This document shows, piece by piece, positions 1-5,653 of a DNA stretch of 8,337 nt; position 1 is the first letter of the stretch; each line of letters begins with the position of its first letter. Source of the DNA: Actinomyces sp. (GTDB lineage: Bacteria; Actinomycetota; Acidimicrobiia; Acidimicrobiales; Aldehydirespiratoraceae). The notes under the pieces are model-generated. The model was not told the DNA's origin and made no database searches. It was given only the letters and a program-made list of their open reading frames with translations. The position numbers and the translations under genes were made by a program. The stretch is taken from positions 1-8,337 of the forward strand of contig RFFY01000494.1 in the NCBI GenBank assembly GCA_003697065.1, given 5' to 3'.

Positions 1-184
1 CCACCGTGGCGTTGGGCTCGAGCGACGCGTCCGCGGGCGCGTCAGCGGGTTGGTCCGACGCGTCCGCGGGCGCGTCAGCGGGTTGGTCCGACGCGTCCGC
101 GGGCGCGTCGGTGGTGGCACATCCGGCGGCCGCCGCGCCGAGGAGCACCAGGGCGACCAGCACCCCGGCCCCGACGCGACGCAC
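1..184 (-). CDS. Partial lipoprotein, N-terminus with 33-bp tandem repeat
   Basis: The reading frame is open from a GTG at 184-182 to the left edge, so only the first 61 residues are visible. They read as a lipoprotein signal peptide: a positive start (VRRVGAG), a hydrophobic core (VLVALVLLGAAAA), then AAGC with the lipidation cysteine at about residue 22. Position -3 is Ala rather than the preferred Leu. After the cysteine comes a low-complexity Asp/Ala/Pro spacer made of an 11-residue repeat (DAPADASDQPA, about 2.6 copies), then LEPNATV. Such spacers usually hold a folded domain away from the membrane. The GTG at 184 is preferred because AGGGAA lies six bases before it; an in-frame GTG at 199-197 would add five residues. 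The mature domain lies outside the window, so function (solute binding, enzyme or sensor) cannot be told. Confidence 0.75.
   Translation of the reverse strand, partial: MRRVGAGVLVALVLLGAAAAGCATTDAPADASDQPADAPADASDQPADAPADASLEPNATV
23..109. repeat. 33-bp tandem repeat, 2.6 copies
   Basis: Units start at 23, 56 and 89. The first two are identical over 33 bp and the third matches for its first 21 bp. The unit length is a multiple of three, so copy-number change keeps the lipoprotein frame and only lengthens its Asp/Ala/Pro spacer. The identity of the copies suggests a recent duplication. Confidence 0.9.
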
Positions 185-197
185 CCCCGATTCCCTC

Positions 198-244
198 ACG
201 CCCGGCAGTGTGGCGCGAAACGGCCCCCACCCCTCGCCGGGCGT
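198..244. repeat. 9-bp inverted repeat with 29-nt loop
   Basis: ACGCCCGGC (198-206) and GCCGGGCGT (236-244) are perfect reverse complements. The structure fills most of the gap between the small helical gene, which ends at 268, and the lipoprotein start, with both genes on the minus strand. It could be a weak terminator, an operator or a leader hairpin. There is no T-tract on either side, and in DNA this GC-rich such an arm pair may be chance. Confidence 0.3.
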
Positions 245-267
245 CCGTCGGAGCACCACCGGGGGCG

Positions 268-540
268 TCAGGCGGCCGGGGTCAGGCCGTGGTCGTCGCC
301 GCCGGGACCCCGCCCATCGCCGGTGGCCCGTCGCCGCACCTCGGCGAGGTGGCGGACCCCGGCCTGACGCTGGGCGAGCTCCCGGGCCCGGGCCCGGGCC
401 CGGGCGGCGCGCACGATGGCGCGGGCCTCGGCGATGTGGCGCCGGTGCCGCTCGAGTTCGGCCTGGGCCCGGCGGCCCCGCCGCCCACGGCCGCCCGGAA
501 CGGGTGCCATCTCGATCAGGGCGAGCTGCTTGTCCTCCAT
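268..540 (-). CDS. Small Arg/Ala-rich helical protein, unknown function
   Basis: This 90-residue protein starts MEDKQLALIEM. Its middle (about residues 25-72) is strongly helical and rich in Arg, Ala and Glu (QAELERHRRHIAEARAIV, then an Ala-Arg run, then RELAQRQAGVRHLAEVRRR), followed by a loose Gly/Asp-rich tail. It has no signal peptide or membrane segment. The high positive charge and coiled-coil-like spacing would fit binding to nucleic acid or to another helix, but no known domain was recognised. Codons have GC-rich third positions as in a real actinobacterial gene, and the ATG follows a modest GCAGG-type sequence. It is divergent from the LLM oxidoreductase across a 128-bp gap and lies upstream of the lipoprotein on the same strand, with 83 bp between them. 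A longer minus-strand frame running through it is a shadow of the oxidoreductase. Confidence 0.6.
   Translation of the reverse strand: MEDKQLALIEMAPVPGGRGRRGRRAQAELERHRRHIAEARAIVRAARARARARELAQRQAGVRHLAEVRRRATGDGRGPGGDDHGLTPAA
381..404. repeat. Hexamer repeat (CCCGGG)x4
   Basis: Four perfect copies of a self-complementary hexamer lie inside the small helical gene. They encode the alternating Ala-Arg run at about residues 46-53. Six-base units keep the frame, so slippage would add or remove Ala-Arg pairs. The tract can also fold on itself. Confidence 0.85.
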
Positions 541-655
541 GCCTGCATCCTGCCCACCGGGTGTGACACTCTCGGCCTGCCTCCCCCGCCCCCGTCTGCC
601 AAGCTGTCCCCGCCCGGCCGGCCCGCCCGGGCCCGACAGGCTCCCGGCCCCGCCG

Positions 656-663
656 AAAGGAAG
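656..663 (+). promoter_or_regulatory. Ribosome binding site of the LLM oxidoreductase
   Basis: AAAGGAAG lies five bases before the ATG at 669. It decides for this start over the in-frame ATG at 699 (residue 11, MTIPFDG), which has no comparable sequence before it. Confidence 0.75.
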
Positions 664-668
664 CGTCC

Positions 669-1646
669 ATGGCCCACGAGTCCGCCCGTCGTATCGGCAT
701 GACCATCCCCTTCGACGGCATCCCCCTGCACGCCCAGCGCGACCACATCGTCGAACTCGAGCGTCTCGGCTACACCGACCTGTGGTCGGCGGAGGCCATG
801 GGAGCCGACGGTCTCACCCCCCTGGCCCTGGCGTCGGTGTGGGCCCCCTCGATGCGGCTCGGCACCGCCATCCTGCCCGCCTACACCCGGGGACCGGCCC
901 TCCTCGCCCAGTCGGCCGCCGCTTTGGCCGACGCCGCCCCCGGCCGCTTCGTGCTCGGCATCGGGTCGTCGTCCAACGTCATCGTCGAACGCTGGAACGG
1001 GATCCCCTTCGAAAAGCCCTACCAGCGGGTGCGCGACACGGTGCGCTTCGTGAAGGCCGCCTTCACCGGTGAGAAGATCACCGAGGACTACGAGACCTTC
1101 TCGATCCGCGGCTTCCGCCTCGGTGTGCGTCTCGAACAGGCGCCCCCCGTCCTCGTCGCCGCCCTGCGCGAAGGCATGTTGCGCCTGGCGGGCCGCGAGG
1201 GTGACGGGGCCATCATCAACTGGCTGTCCGCCGACGACGTGACCCGGGTGGCGGGGATCGTCCGGGAGGAGAACCCCGACGCCGAGATCGTGGCCCGCAT
1301 CTTCGTGGCGCCCACGCCCGACCGGAAGGCGGCCGTCGACAACGGGCGCTTCGCCATGGCTGCCTACCTCAACGTGCCCGTGTACAAGGCCTTCCACCAG
1401 TGGCTCGGCCGCGAGGAGGTGCTGGCCGAACACTGGGAGCAGTGGGAGGCGGGTGATCGGGCGGGGGCGCTGGCCAAGATCCCCGAGGACGTGGTCGACG
1501 AGTTGATCGTGCACGGCACCGTCGAGGAGTGCCGTGCCCACATCGAGCGCTATCTCGACAACGGGGTCGACACGGCCGCTCTCGCCATCCTGCCCTTCCC
1601 CGGGGTCGACCTGGCCGAGGCCGTGCGGGGCCTGGCGCCGGGCTGA
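669..1646 (+). CDS. LLM-class (luciferase-like) oxidoreductase, probably F420-dependent
   Basis: This 325-residue protein has the layout of the bacterial luciferase-like superfamily, a TIM barrel usually of 280-350 residues. The first strand RIGMTIPFDG (8-17) leads into an opening helix and GYTDLWSAEAMGADGLT (34-50), the usual site of the second strand and substrate pocket. Then come MRLGTAILPAYTRGPALLAQ (62-81), the hallmark 'lGTav.p...r.P...A' segment, and PGRFVLGIGSSS (91-102), the cofactor-binding 'GRf.LGiG' segment. PPVLVAALREGMLRLAGREGDG (159-180) is the late-barrel signature. In actinobacteria most such proteins use the deazaflavin F420 to transfer hydride to or from small organic substrates. 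F420 rather than FMN is inferred from the family, and the substrate is unknown. The gene stands alone, converging on the methyltransferase-Mug gene, and has its own Shine-Dalgarno. It is complete and soluble, with no signal peptide. Confidence 0.9.
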   Translation: MAHESARRIGMTIPFDGIPLHAQRDHIVELERLGYTDLWSAEAMGADGLTPLALASVWAPSMRLGTAILPAYTRGPALLAQSAAALADAAPGRFVLGIGSSSNVIVERWNGIPFEKPYQRVRDTVRFVKAAFTGEKITEDYETFSIRGFRLGVRLEQAPPVLVAALREGMLRLAGREGDGAIINWLSADDVTRVAGIVREENPDAEIVARIFVAPTPDRKAAVDNGRFAMAAYLNVPVYKAFHQWLGREEVLAEHWEQWEAGDRAGALAKIPEDVVDELIVHGTVEECRAHIERYLDNGVDTAALAILPFPGVDLAEAVRGLAPG

Positions 1647-1663
1647 GCGACCCACGGAGCGAC

Positions 1664-1736
1664 CCCGCCGCCGTCGGCCGCTCCCGGCGGGCTCGGTCGG
1701 CTCGGGCTGAGCGGCCCCGGCCGCCCTCGGCCGCTC
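1664..1736. terminator. Possible hairpin pair at a convergent gene junction
   Basis: Two short perfect stems lie in the 102-bp gap between converging genes: CCCGCCG (1664-1670) with CGGCGGG (1685-1691), and GAGCGGCC (1709-1716) with GGCCGCTC (1729-1736). Their position suits termination of both genes. Neither has a T-tract, so they would not be classical intrinsic terminators, and GC-rich DNA forms such stems readily. Confidence 0.35.
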
Positions 1737-1740
1737 CCGG
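1668..1740. repeat. Imperfect direct repeat in the convergent gap
   Basis: A 20-bp sequence at 1668-1687 recurs at 1721-1740 with one mismatch. An 11-bp sequence (CGGGCTGAGCG) that spans the oxidoreductase stop codon at 1639-1649 recurs at 1703-1713. The two pairs are offset by 53 and 64 bp, so the gap looks like a local duplication followed by an 11-bp insertion or deletion. Confidence 0.7.
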
Positions 1741-1748
1741 CCTCCGCG

Positions 1749-2858
1749 TCAGTCGATCCGGTCGGCGAGCTCGGCGACCCGCCTCAGGTGGGCGACGTGG
1801 TCGGCGGGGCGGGAGTGGGCGTTGAGCCCGCTGGTCGAACCCATGACGTAGACGGGGCGGCCGCCGAGGCGCCGGGTCTGGAGGCCGGCGACGGCGCCGC
1901 GGTCGACGGCGGCCCGCCAGCCCGACAGGCCCACCATGCACACCAGGGACGGCCGCAGCCAGGCGCAGAGGCGCTCGAGGCGGGCGAGTCCCGCGTGGTA
2001 GTCGTCGGGGGTGAGTTCGTCGGCCCGCACGGTGGCCCGCTTGACCAGGTCGGTCATCCCGACGGCGTCGCGGCGGAGCGCCCCCCGGGGGTCGCGGTCG
2101 GCGGTGACGAGACCGGCGGCGAGGGCGGCGGGCCAGAAGCGGTTGCCGGGGCGGGCGAAGCCGACGCCGGCGTCGGCGGCGTAGAGGCTCGGGTTGAGTC
2201 CGCACACCAGGACGCGCATGTCCGGACCGACGGTGTCGGCGAGGGTCCGCAGGCGGCGCAGGGACAGATCGAGGCGTACCCCCTCGCCGTCGGGTACCCG
2301 TGCCAGCGCCTCCACGGCGAATCCGGCACCGACGATCACGTCGACGAGGTGGTCGGCGTCCCACAGGGCGTAACGGCGCGTGCCGAGCGGATCGCCGGGC
2401 AGGGGCCCGAAGTCCTGGTCGCCCTCCCACATGACGAGCTCGACCGGTGCATCCACCGCGGTGACCCGGTGCAGTTCGGCCAGGGCCATCGGCAGGTGGC
2501 GGCGGTCGACGTGGACGAGCACCTTCGACGCCACCACCCCGTCGAGGCTGCGGTCCGCCAGGGGGAGCTCGGCGATGTCGGCGTGCACGAGGACGGCGTC
2601 GGGCGCCTCGTGGGTGGCGAGATCCAGCATGGCCCGACTGGCGTCGAGCCCGAGCGCGCCCGCTCCGAGGTGGCGGAGATGGAACCCGGGTCCGCAGCCC
2701 AGGTCGGCCAGTCGCAGGGGGGTGGGCGGCGAGGTGGCGCTGCCACCACCGAGGCGGGCCAGCAGGCGGGCCGCCGGTCCGGGATCGGTCGAGCGGCGGC
2801 GCCGTGCCCAGTCGGTGGCGTGGGTCTCGTAGGCGGCGCGGGTGGATGGATCGACCAT
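1749..2858 (-). CDS. Fusion: class I SAM methyltransferase + Mug/TDG-family mismatch DNA glycosylase
   Basis: One uninterrupted frame of 369 residues holds two complete domains. Residues 1-200 are a class I methyltransferase: SAM-binding loop LADLGCGPGFHLRHLG (50-65), acidic LGLDAS (69-74) ending the second strand, HADIAELPL (92-100), and VLVHVDRRHLPMALAELHRV (113-132), as in Methyltransf_11-type enzymes. Residues 202-369 form a full Mug domain, about 168 residues and so the length of E. coli Mug. It has GLNPSL (220-225) with the catalytic-site Asn at 222, FARPGNRFWPAAL (234-246), GMTDLVKRATVRADEL (267-282), and the DNA-wedge motif as GSTSGLNAH (340-348), where E. coli has PNPSGLS. Mug enzymes remove uracil or thymine, and modified pyrimidines such as ethenocytosine, from mispairs with G. 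The methyl acceptor of the first domain is unknown. The ATG at 2858 has no Shine-Dalgarno but follows a TAGCAT -10 box. An internal ATG at 2219 (residue 214) could give a bare Mug domain, but its leader is poor. Confidence 0.88.
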   Translation of the reverse strand: MVDPSTRAAYETHATDWARRRRSTDPGPAARLLARLGGGSATSPPTPLRLADLGCGPGFHLRHLGAGALGLDASRAMLDLATHEAPDAVLVHADIAELPLADRSLDGVVASKVLVHVDRRHLPMALAELHRVTAVDAPVELVMWEGDQDFGPLPGDPLGTRRYALWDADHLVDVIVGAGFAVEALARVPDGEGVRLDLSLRRLRTLADTVGPDMRVLVCGLNPSLYAADAGVGFARPGNRFWPAALAAGLVTADRDPRGALRRDAVGMTDLVKRATVRADELTPDDYHAGLARLERLCAWLRPSLVCMVGLSGWRAAVDRGAVAGLQTRRLGGRPVYVMGSTSGLNAHSRPADHVAHLRRVAELADRID

Positions 2859-2873
2859 GGGGGGACGCCGGTG

Positions 2874-2879
2874 ATGCTA
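2874..2879 (-). promoter_or_regulatory. Candidate -10 box TAGCAT of the methyltransferase-Mug gene
   Basis: Read on the minus strand, TAGCAT fits the actinobacterial TAnnnT -10 pattern. It ends 15 nt before the ATG at 2858, which would give a leader of about 8 nt and explains the missing Shine-Dalgarno. No convincing -35 box is visible. Confidence 0.5.
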
Positions 2880-2956
2880 GGCCGCCGGGCCCCGGGTCTC
2901 GGGTCCCGGGCCACGGTGCCCCCGCTCCCGCCGACCCCGGGTCGGGTCGGCGCGGC

Positions 2957-2985
2957 TGGACACCGGGGCCGATCGCGGGCAGCGT
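2957..2985 (+). promoter_or_regulatory. Weak candidate promoter of the 60-residue gene
   Basis: TGGACA (2957-2962) resembles TTGACA. After 17 bp comes CAGCGT (2980-2985), which keeps only the A and final T of a -10 box. Transcription from here would give a leader of about 30 nt carrying the strong Shine-Dalgarno at 3011. The rest of the 165-bp divergent gap (2859-3023) is CCCGGG-rich with no other clear signal. Confidence 0.25.
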
Positions 2986-3010
2986 GGAGGCAGGCCGGAT
3001 CCGCCGGCTC

Positions 3011-3015
3011 GGAGG
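3011..3015 (+). promoter_or_regulatory. Ribosome binding site GGAGG of the 60-residue gene
   Basis: GGAGG with an 8-nt spacer to the GTG at 3024. It is the strongest Shine-Dalgarno in the window and fixes the start within a much longer open frame that begins upstream. Confidence 0.75.
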
Positions 3016-3023
3016 TGAACCAC

Positions 3024-3206
3024 GTGACCGACACCATCGAGGCGTCCCAGCTCCACGAGGCCCTCGCCCTCATCGAGCGCGGCCTGGGCGATCTGCAGAG
3101 GCGGGAGCTCGTGTCGTCGGCCGAGGTGGCCGATCTGCTCCTCGATCTGCGGGGTCTGCTCATCCGCCGGGTGCCCGGCGGCGAGGTCGGCGCCGACACC
3201 CACTGA
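3024..3206 (+). CDS. Small 60-residue helical protein, unknown function
   Basis: A GTG-started protein of 60 residues (VTDTIEASQLHEALALIERG...) predicted as two amphipathic helices. The first runs about residues 7-27 and the second, AEVADLLLDLRGLLIRRV (33-50), has a regular heptad of Leu. The tail is short and acidic/Gly-rich. There is no signal peptide, Cys pair or DNA-binding motif. A helical hairpin of this size could be a dimer or an adaptor for a partner protein, but nothing names the partner. Support for a real gene is the GGAGG Shine-Dalgarno, GC-rich third codon positions and the change to protein-like composition exactly at the GTG. Upstream, the same open frame is antisense to the methyltransferase-Mug gene and is not coding. 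It starts 165 bp from the divergent methyltransferase-Mug gene and ends 29 bp from the converging PAP2 gene. Confidence 0.65.
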   Translation: MTDTIEASQLHEALALIERGLGDLQRRELVSSAEVADLLLDLRGLLIRRVPGGEVGADTH

Positions 3207-3235
3207 CCCGCCCCGCGCCCGCCCCCGGCTCGCGA

Positions 3236-3820
3236 TCAGACCGGGAGGCGGCCGGCTCGTCCCGCGTCGAGCACCCGCCGCGCCAGCGCGCCCAGAGCCA
3301 GCCCGATCACGGTCCCGCCGATCACGTCGGACGCGTGATGGATCCGCACGTGCACCCGGCTGGTGGCGACGATCCCCGCCAGGGTCCACCACAGGGGTGC
3401 CACCCGGGAATCCCGCGACAGGATCGAGGCCGCCACCATGGCGGCCGAGGCGTGGCCCGACGGGAAGCTCGAGGTCCGGGGCTGGCGCAACCGGTGGGGA
3501 CGCGGGCCCTCGTGCACGGGCCGCGAGCGGCGGAACAGGGACTTGACGGGTCCGTTGACGAGGGCCGACTCGAGCCCCAGGGCGGCGCTCAGCTCGATCG
3601 CCAGACGGGGATCGTCGGCGGCCAGCGCCTTCGCCACGCCCAGGGTGTGCCACAGCAGGGAGAAGTCGGCCGCCTCGGAGGCCGTGTAGAAGAGCCGGTC
3701 GGCGAGGCGATTGCCCCGCAGCCGGTCCCACCAGGCGTCGACGAGATCGTCGAAGCGGTCGACGACACCCCCGGCGGGGCGTTCGGGGTCACCGGAGGGA
3801 GGGGTCACCGGGGCGGTCAC
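3236..3820 (-). CDS. PAP2-family phosphatase
   Basis: A 194-residue protein with all three signatures of the PAP2 acid-phosphatase superfamily in order: KSLFRRSRP (Lys93-Pro101, KX6RP), PSGH (120-123), and SRVHVRIHHASD (Ser154-Asp165, SRX5HX3D). His123 and His161 are the expected catalytic pair; Lys93, Arg100 and Arg155 bind the phosphate. Hydrophobic stretches after PSGH (125-135), at 142-153 and at 166-181 suggest a membrane-associated enzyme, though the N-terminal third is fairly polar. Members remove phosphate from phosphatidate, undecaprenyl or other prenyl diphosphates, or similar lipids; the motifs do not tell which. It is last in a four-gene minus-strand run. The GTG at 3820 has no Shine-Dalgarno and follows a TAGCAT box by 8 nt, so it may also be transcribed separately as a leaderless message. 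A later in-frame start would trim a few disordered residues. Confidence 0.92.
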   Translation of the reverse strand: MTAPVTPPSGDPERPAGGVVDRFDDLVDAWWDRLRGNRLADRLFYTASEAADFSLLWHTLGVAKALAADDPRLAIELSAALGLESALVNGPVKSLFRRSRPVHEGPRPHRLRQPRTSSFPSGHASAAMVAASILSRDSRVAPLWWTLAGIVATSRVHVRIHHASDVIGGTVIGLALGALARRVLDAGRAGRLPV

Positions 3821-3828
3821 GGGGACCG

Positions 3829-3834
3829 ATGCTA
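3829..3834 (-). promoter_or_regulatory. Candidate -10 box TAGCAT of the PAP2 gene, containing the upstream stop codon
   Basis: The TAG stop codon of the upstream gene (3834-3832) forms the first half of TAGCAT. Eight bases (CGGTCCCC) separate it from the GTG at 3820, so transcription should begin at or within about two bases of the start codon. Confidence 0.45.
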
Positions 3835-4386
3835 GGCGTGGGTGACGTCGGTGCCGTCGACGAGGTCGACCGTGGGGACGGTGGTGCCGGTGTCGGGAGC
3901 GGGAGCCGTGTCGCCGTTGCCCGTGCCCGCGCCGGGCAGGCCGGGCGACCAGGCGGGCCGCAGGGCGCCCGTGCGCAGGACGCGGTCGATGCGCCGCAGG
4001 GTCGTGGCGTCGACGGCGTGCCCCTCGGTCAGGACCCGGGGGACGAGGTCGACGGGCACCAGGGGTGGTGTCGAGCGCTGGTGGCGCTCCCGGCGGTCGC
4101 CGAGGCCGGCGAGACCGGGGTGGTCGCCGTCGCCGTCGACGACCACGAGACCGTCGACGAAGGGCACCCAGCTCAGGTGGTCGGCGAGGCCGAGACGGGT
4201 GGCGACGGCGGCCTCACGGACCTGGTCGGCATGGGGTGACAGCACGAACACGCCGGCGGTCGTCGCCACCAGGCGGCTCGCCGGGGCGACACGGTGGGCC
4301 ATGACGAAGGGTTCGGCCAACAGGCGCGTCAACCCGCCCAGGTACTCGTCGAGCCGGCGGACCAACCGGCCATCGGGATCGGACAC
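3832..4386 (-). CDS. Hypothetical protein, possible degenerate NERD-like fold
   Basis: A 184-residue protein with no firmly recognised domain. After an N-terminal helix (residues 7-23) come HRVAPASRLVATTAGVFVL (31-49) and WVPFVDGLVVVDGDGDHPGL (73-92), then PLVPVDLVPRVLTEG (108-122) and a helix TLRRIDRVLRTGALRPAW (129-146). This strand-helix order recalls actinobacterial NERD (nuclease-related) proteins, which have 'hlvv.p.GvfvvD.K', a later '..lvFvdaD' strand and a closing helix. The expected E/QxK catalytic residues are absent, so a nuclease role is not supported. The likeness is from memory and weak. The tail (150-184) is Gly/Thr/Pro/Asp-rich and disordered. The GTG at 4386 is the first possible start after the flavoprotein stop at 4436, with GGATGGAGC just before it; no upstream in-frame start codon exists in that gap. 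It sits inside the lipid operon, 11 bp before the PAP2 start. Confidence 0.6.
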   Translation of the reverse strand: MSDPDGRLVRRLDEYLGGLTRLLAEPFVMAHRVAPASRLVATTAGVFVLSPHADQVREAAVATRLGLADHLSWVPFVDGLVVVDGDGDHPGLAGLGDRRERHQRSTPPLVPVDLVPRVLTEGHAVDATTLRRIDRVLRTGALRPAWSPGLPGAGTGNGDTAPAPDTGTTVPTVDLVDGTDVTHA

Positions 4387-4435
4387 GCTCCATCCATCGG
4401 CAGGTCGCGGCCGCTTCCTGAGTCGTTCGACCCAC

Positions 4436-5653
4436 TCAGAGGGGGGCGTAGGCCCCGGGTCCGGTGAACATCCCCCGGTGCCAGCGGCGGGGCGTGGCGA
4501 CGAGAGCCCGGGGGTAGTCCTCGAACATCCAGCGGGCCGTGTTGCGCCGGGTCCAGGCGGTGGCCCCGACGAGGCGCAGGGCGGCCTCGGCGATCCGGCG
4601 CCGGGCCAGCAGGGGCCCCAGGGCGCGTGCCATGCGGTCGTCGGCGAGGAGATGGCGGCGGGTGGCATGCCGGTAGGCGCGCCCGGCGGCGCCGGGATCG
4701 GTCGGCGCCCCGGCGAGGGCGGCGGCGGCCAGCCGGCCGGTGACCAGGGCCTGGCCGATGCCCTCGCCGGTGAGGGGGTCGGCGGCGCCGGCGGCGTCGC
4801 CGACGAAGAGGACGCGGCCCCCGGCCGCGGTGAGGGGAAGACGACCGATCCGGGCGGGGATGGGCCAGGCCCGGTGGGGGCCCTCGGGGGTGGCGTCCGG
4901 GCCGAGCACGGCCCGCAGGCGCGGGCGGGCCAGCAGGTCGCGCCACAGGGCGGCCATCTCGGCGCCGGCGAGGCGGCCCCGGCGGCGTAGGCCGAAGCCC
5001 ACGTTGGCGGTGCTGTCGCCGACGGGGAACGACCAGGCGTAGCCGGGGATGACGTCGGGTTCGAACCAGACGACCAGCTCCCGGGCGGCCCGCGGGTCGA
5101 CCCCGGTGAGGTACTGGCGGAAGGCGTGCCACTCGCCCCGGTAGCCGTCGGCGGCGTCGGGCACCAGGGCCCGCCGCACCGGCGACCACATACCGTCGGC
5201 GGCGACGAGGCGGGAGCAGCGGGCGTGGCCGCCGTCGGCGAAGGTGACGGTGACGCCCGCGTCGTCGACCGCCACCGCGGTGAGGGCGCGGCCCTCGACG
5301 ACGGGGGCGCCGCGCCGGCGGGCCAGCTCGACGAGGGCGTGATCGAGGTGGTGACGGCGGGCCACGGCCGCGTACAGGCCCGGCCCGTCGGGTAGGGGCA
5401 GGCGGTGCTCGCGGCCGGAGGGAGCGACGAGCACGGCCTCGCGGACGGGGGTCCAGGAGGCGACCGTGGCGGGATCGAGGCCGAGGTCCTCGAGCTCGCG
5501 CAGGGCGAGGGTGGTGAGCCCGTCGCCGCAGGTCTTGTCGCGGGGGAAGTGGGCGCGGTCGACGACGAGGGTGTCGATGCCGGCGCGGGTCAGATGGATG
5601 GCGGCGGCGGTGCCGGCGGGACCGGCTCCCACCACCAGGACGTCGCTTCTCAT
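4436..5653 (-). CDS. FAD-dependent geranylgeranyl reductase / MenJ-type oxidoreductase
   Basis: A 405-residue flavoprotein of the geranylgeranyl-reductase family. The FAD Rossmann loop is VLVVGAGPAGTAAAIHLTRAG (residues 5-25). FPRDKTCGDGL (36-46) is the family's 'PR.K.CG.G' signature with the conserved Cys42. LVAADGMWSPVRRAL (149-163) is the mid FAD motif, GYAWSFPVGDSTANVGFG (204-221) the family's 'GYaW.FP.g...NvG.G' motif, and GRVLFVGDAAGAADPLTGEG (279-298) the second FAD-binding 'GDAA' motif. Such enzymes saturate isoprenoid double bonds, in geranylgeranyl chains of membrane lipids and chlorophyll or in the menaquinone tail (MenJ of mycobacteria, of near-equal length). The substrate cannot be chosen from sequence alone. 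It lacks a signal peptide and probably acts at the inner membrane face. Its ATG overlaps the acyltransferase stop (ATGA), implying translational coupling. Confidence 0.88.
   Translation of the reverse strand: MRSDVLVVGAGPAGTAAAIHLTRAGIDTLVVDRAHFPRDKTCGDGLTTLALRELEDLGLDPATVASWTPVREAVLVAPSGREHRLPLPDGPGLYAAVARRHHLDHALVELARRRGAPVVEGRALTAVAVDDAGVTVTFADGGHARCSRLVAADGMWSPVRRALVPDAADGYRGEWHAFRQYLTGVDPRAARELVVWFEPDVIPGYAWSFPVGDSTANVGFGLRRRGRLAGAEMAALWRDLLARPRLRAVLGPDATPEGPHRAWPIPARIGRLPLTAAGGRVLFVGDAAGAADPLTGEGIGQALVTGRLAAAALAGAPTDPGAAGRAYRHATRRHLLADDRMARALGPLLARRRIAEAALRLVGATAWTRRNTARWMFEDYPRALVATPRRWHRGMFTGPGAYAPL
5650..5653 (-). other. ATGA stop-start overlap
   Basis: The acyltransferase TGA and the flavoprotein ATG share four bases. 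Ribosomes ending the first gene can restart on the second, so the two proteins are probably made in step. This fixes the flavoprotein start and supports an operon. Confidence 0.9.

Noticed and set aside
541..668. Possible regulatory site GTGTGACACT (561-570) in the divergent gap
   Set aside because: Only a half-site-like sequence with no matching arm, and no TAnnnT box facing either gene. Nothing specific can be supported.
516..1655. Minus-strand open frame of 379 codons opposite the LLM oxidoreductase
   Set aside because: Composition is Gly/His/Asp/Val-rich with no domain, as expected for the antisense of GC-rich coding DNA. The plus strand carries clear LLM motifs and a Shine-Dalgarno.
1369..2430. 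Minus-strand frame of 353 codons across the convergent junction
   Set aside because: Almost pure Arg/Pro/Ala composition, out of frame with both real genes; a shadow.
2881..2912. CCCGGG-rich inverted arms upstream of the methyltransferase-Mug gene
   Set aside because: The arms are self-palindromic hexamers with mismatched flanks, common in this base composition, and not shared with the other TAGnnT promoters.
1788..3023. Long plus-strand frame upstream of and continuous with the 60-residue gene
   Set aside because: It is antisense to the methyltransferase-Mug gene and has repetitive Gly/Val/Glu composition. Only the part after the GTG at 3024 looks like protein.
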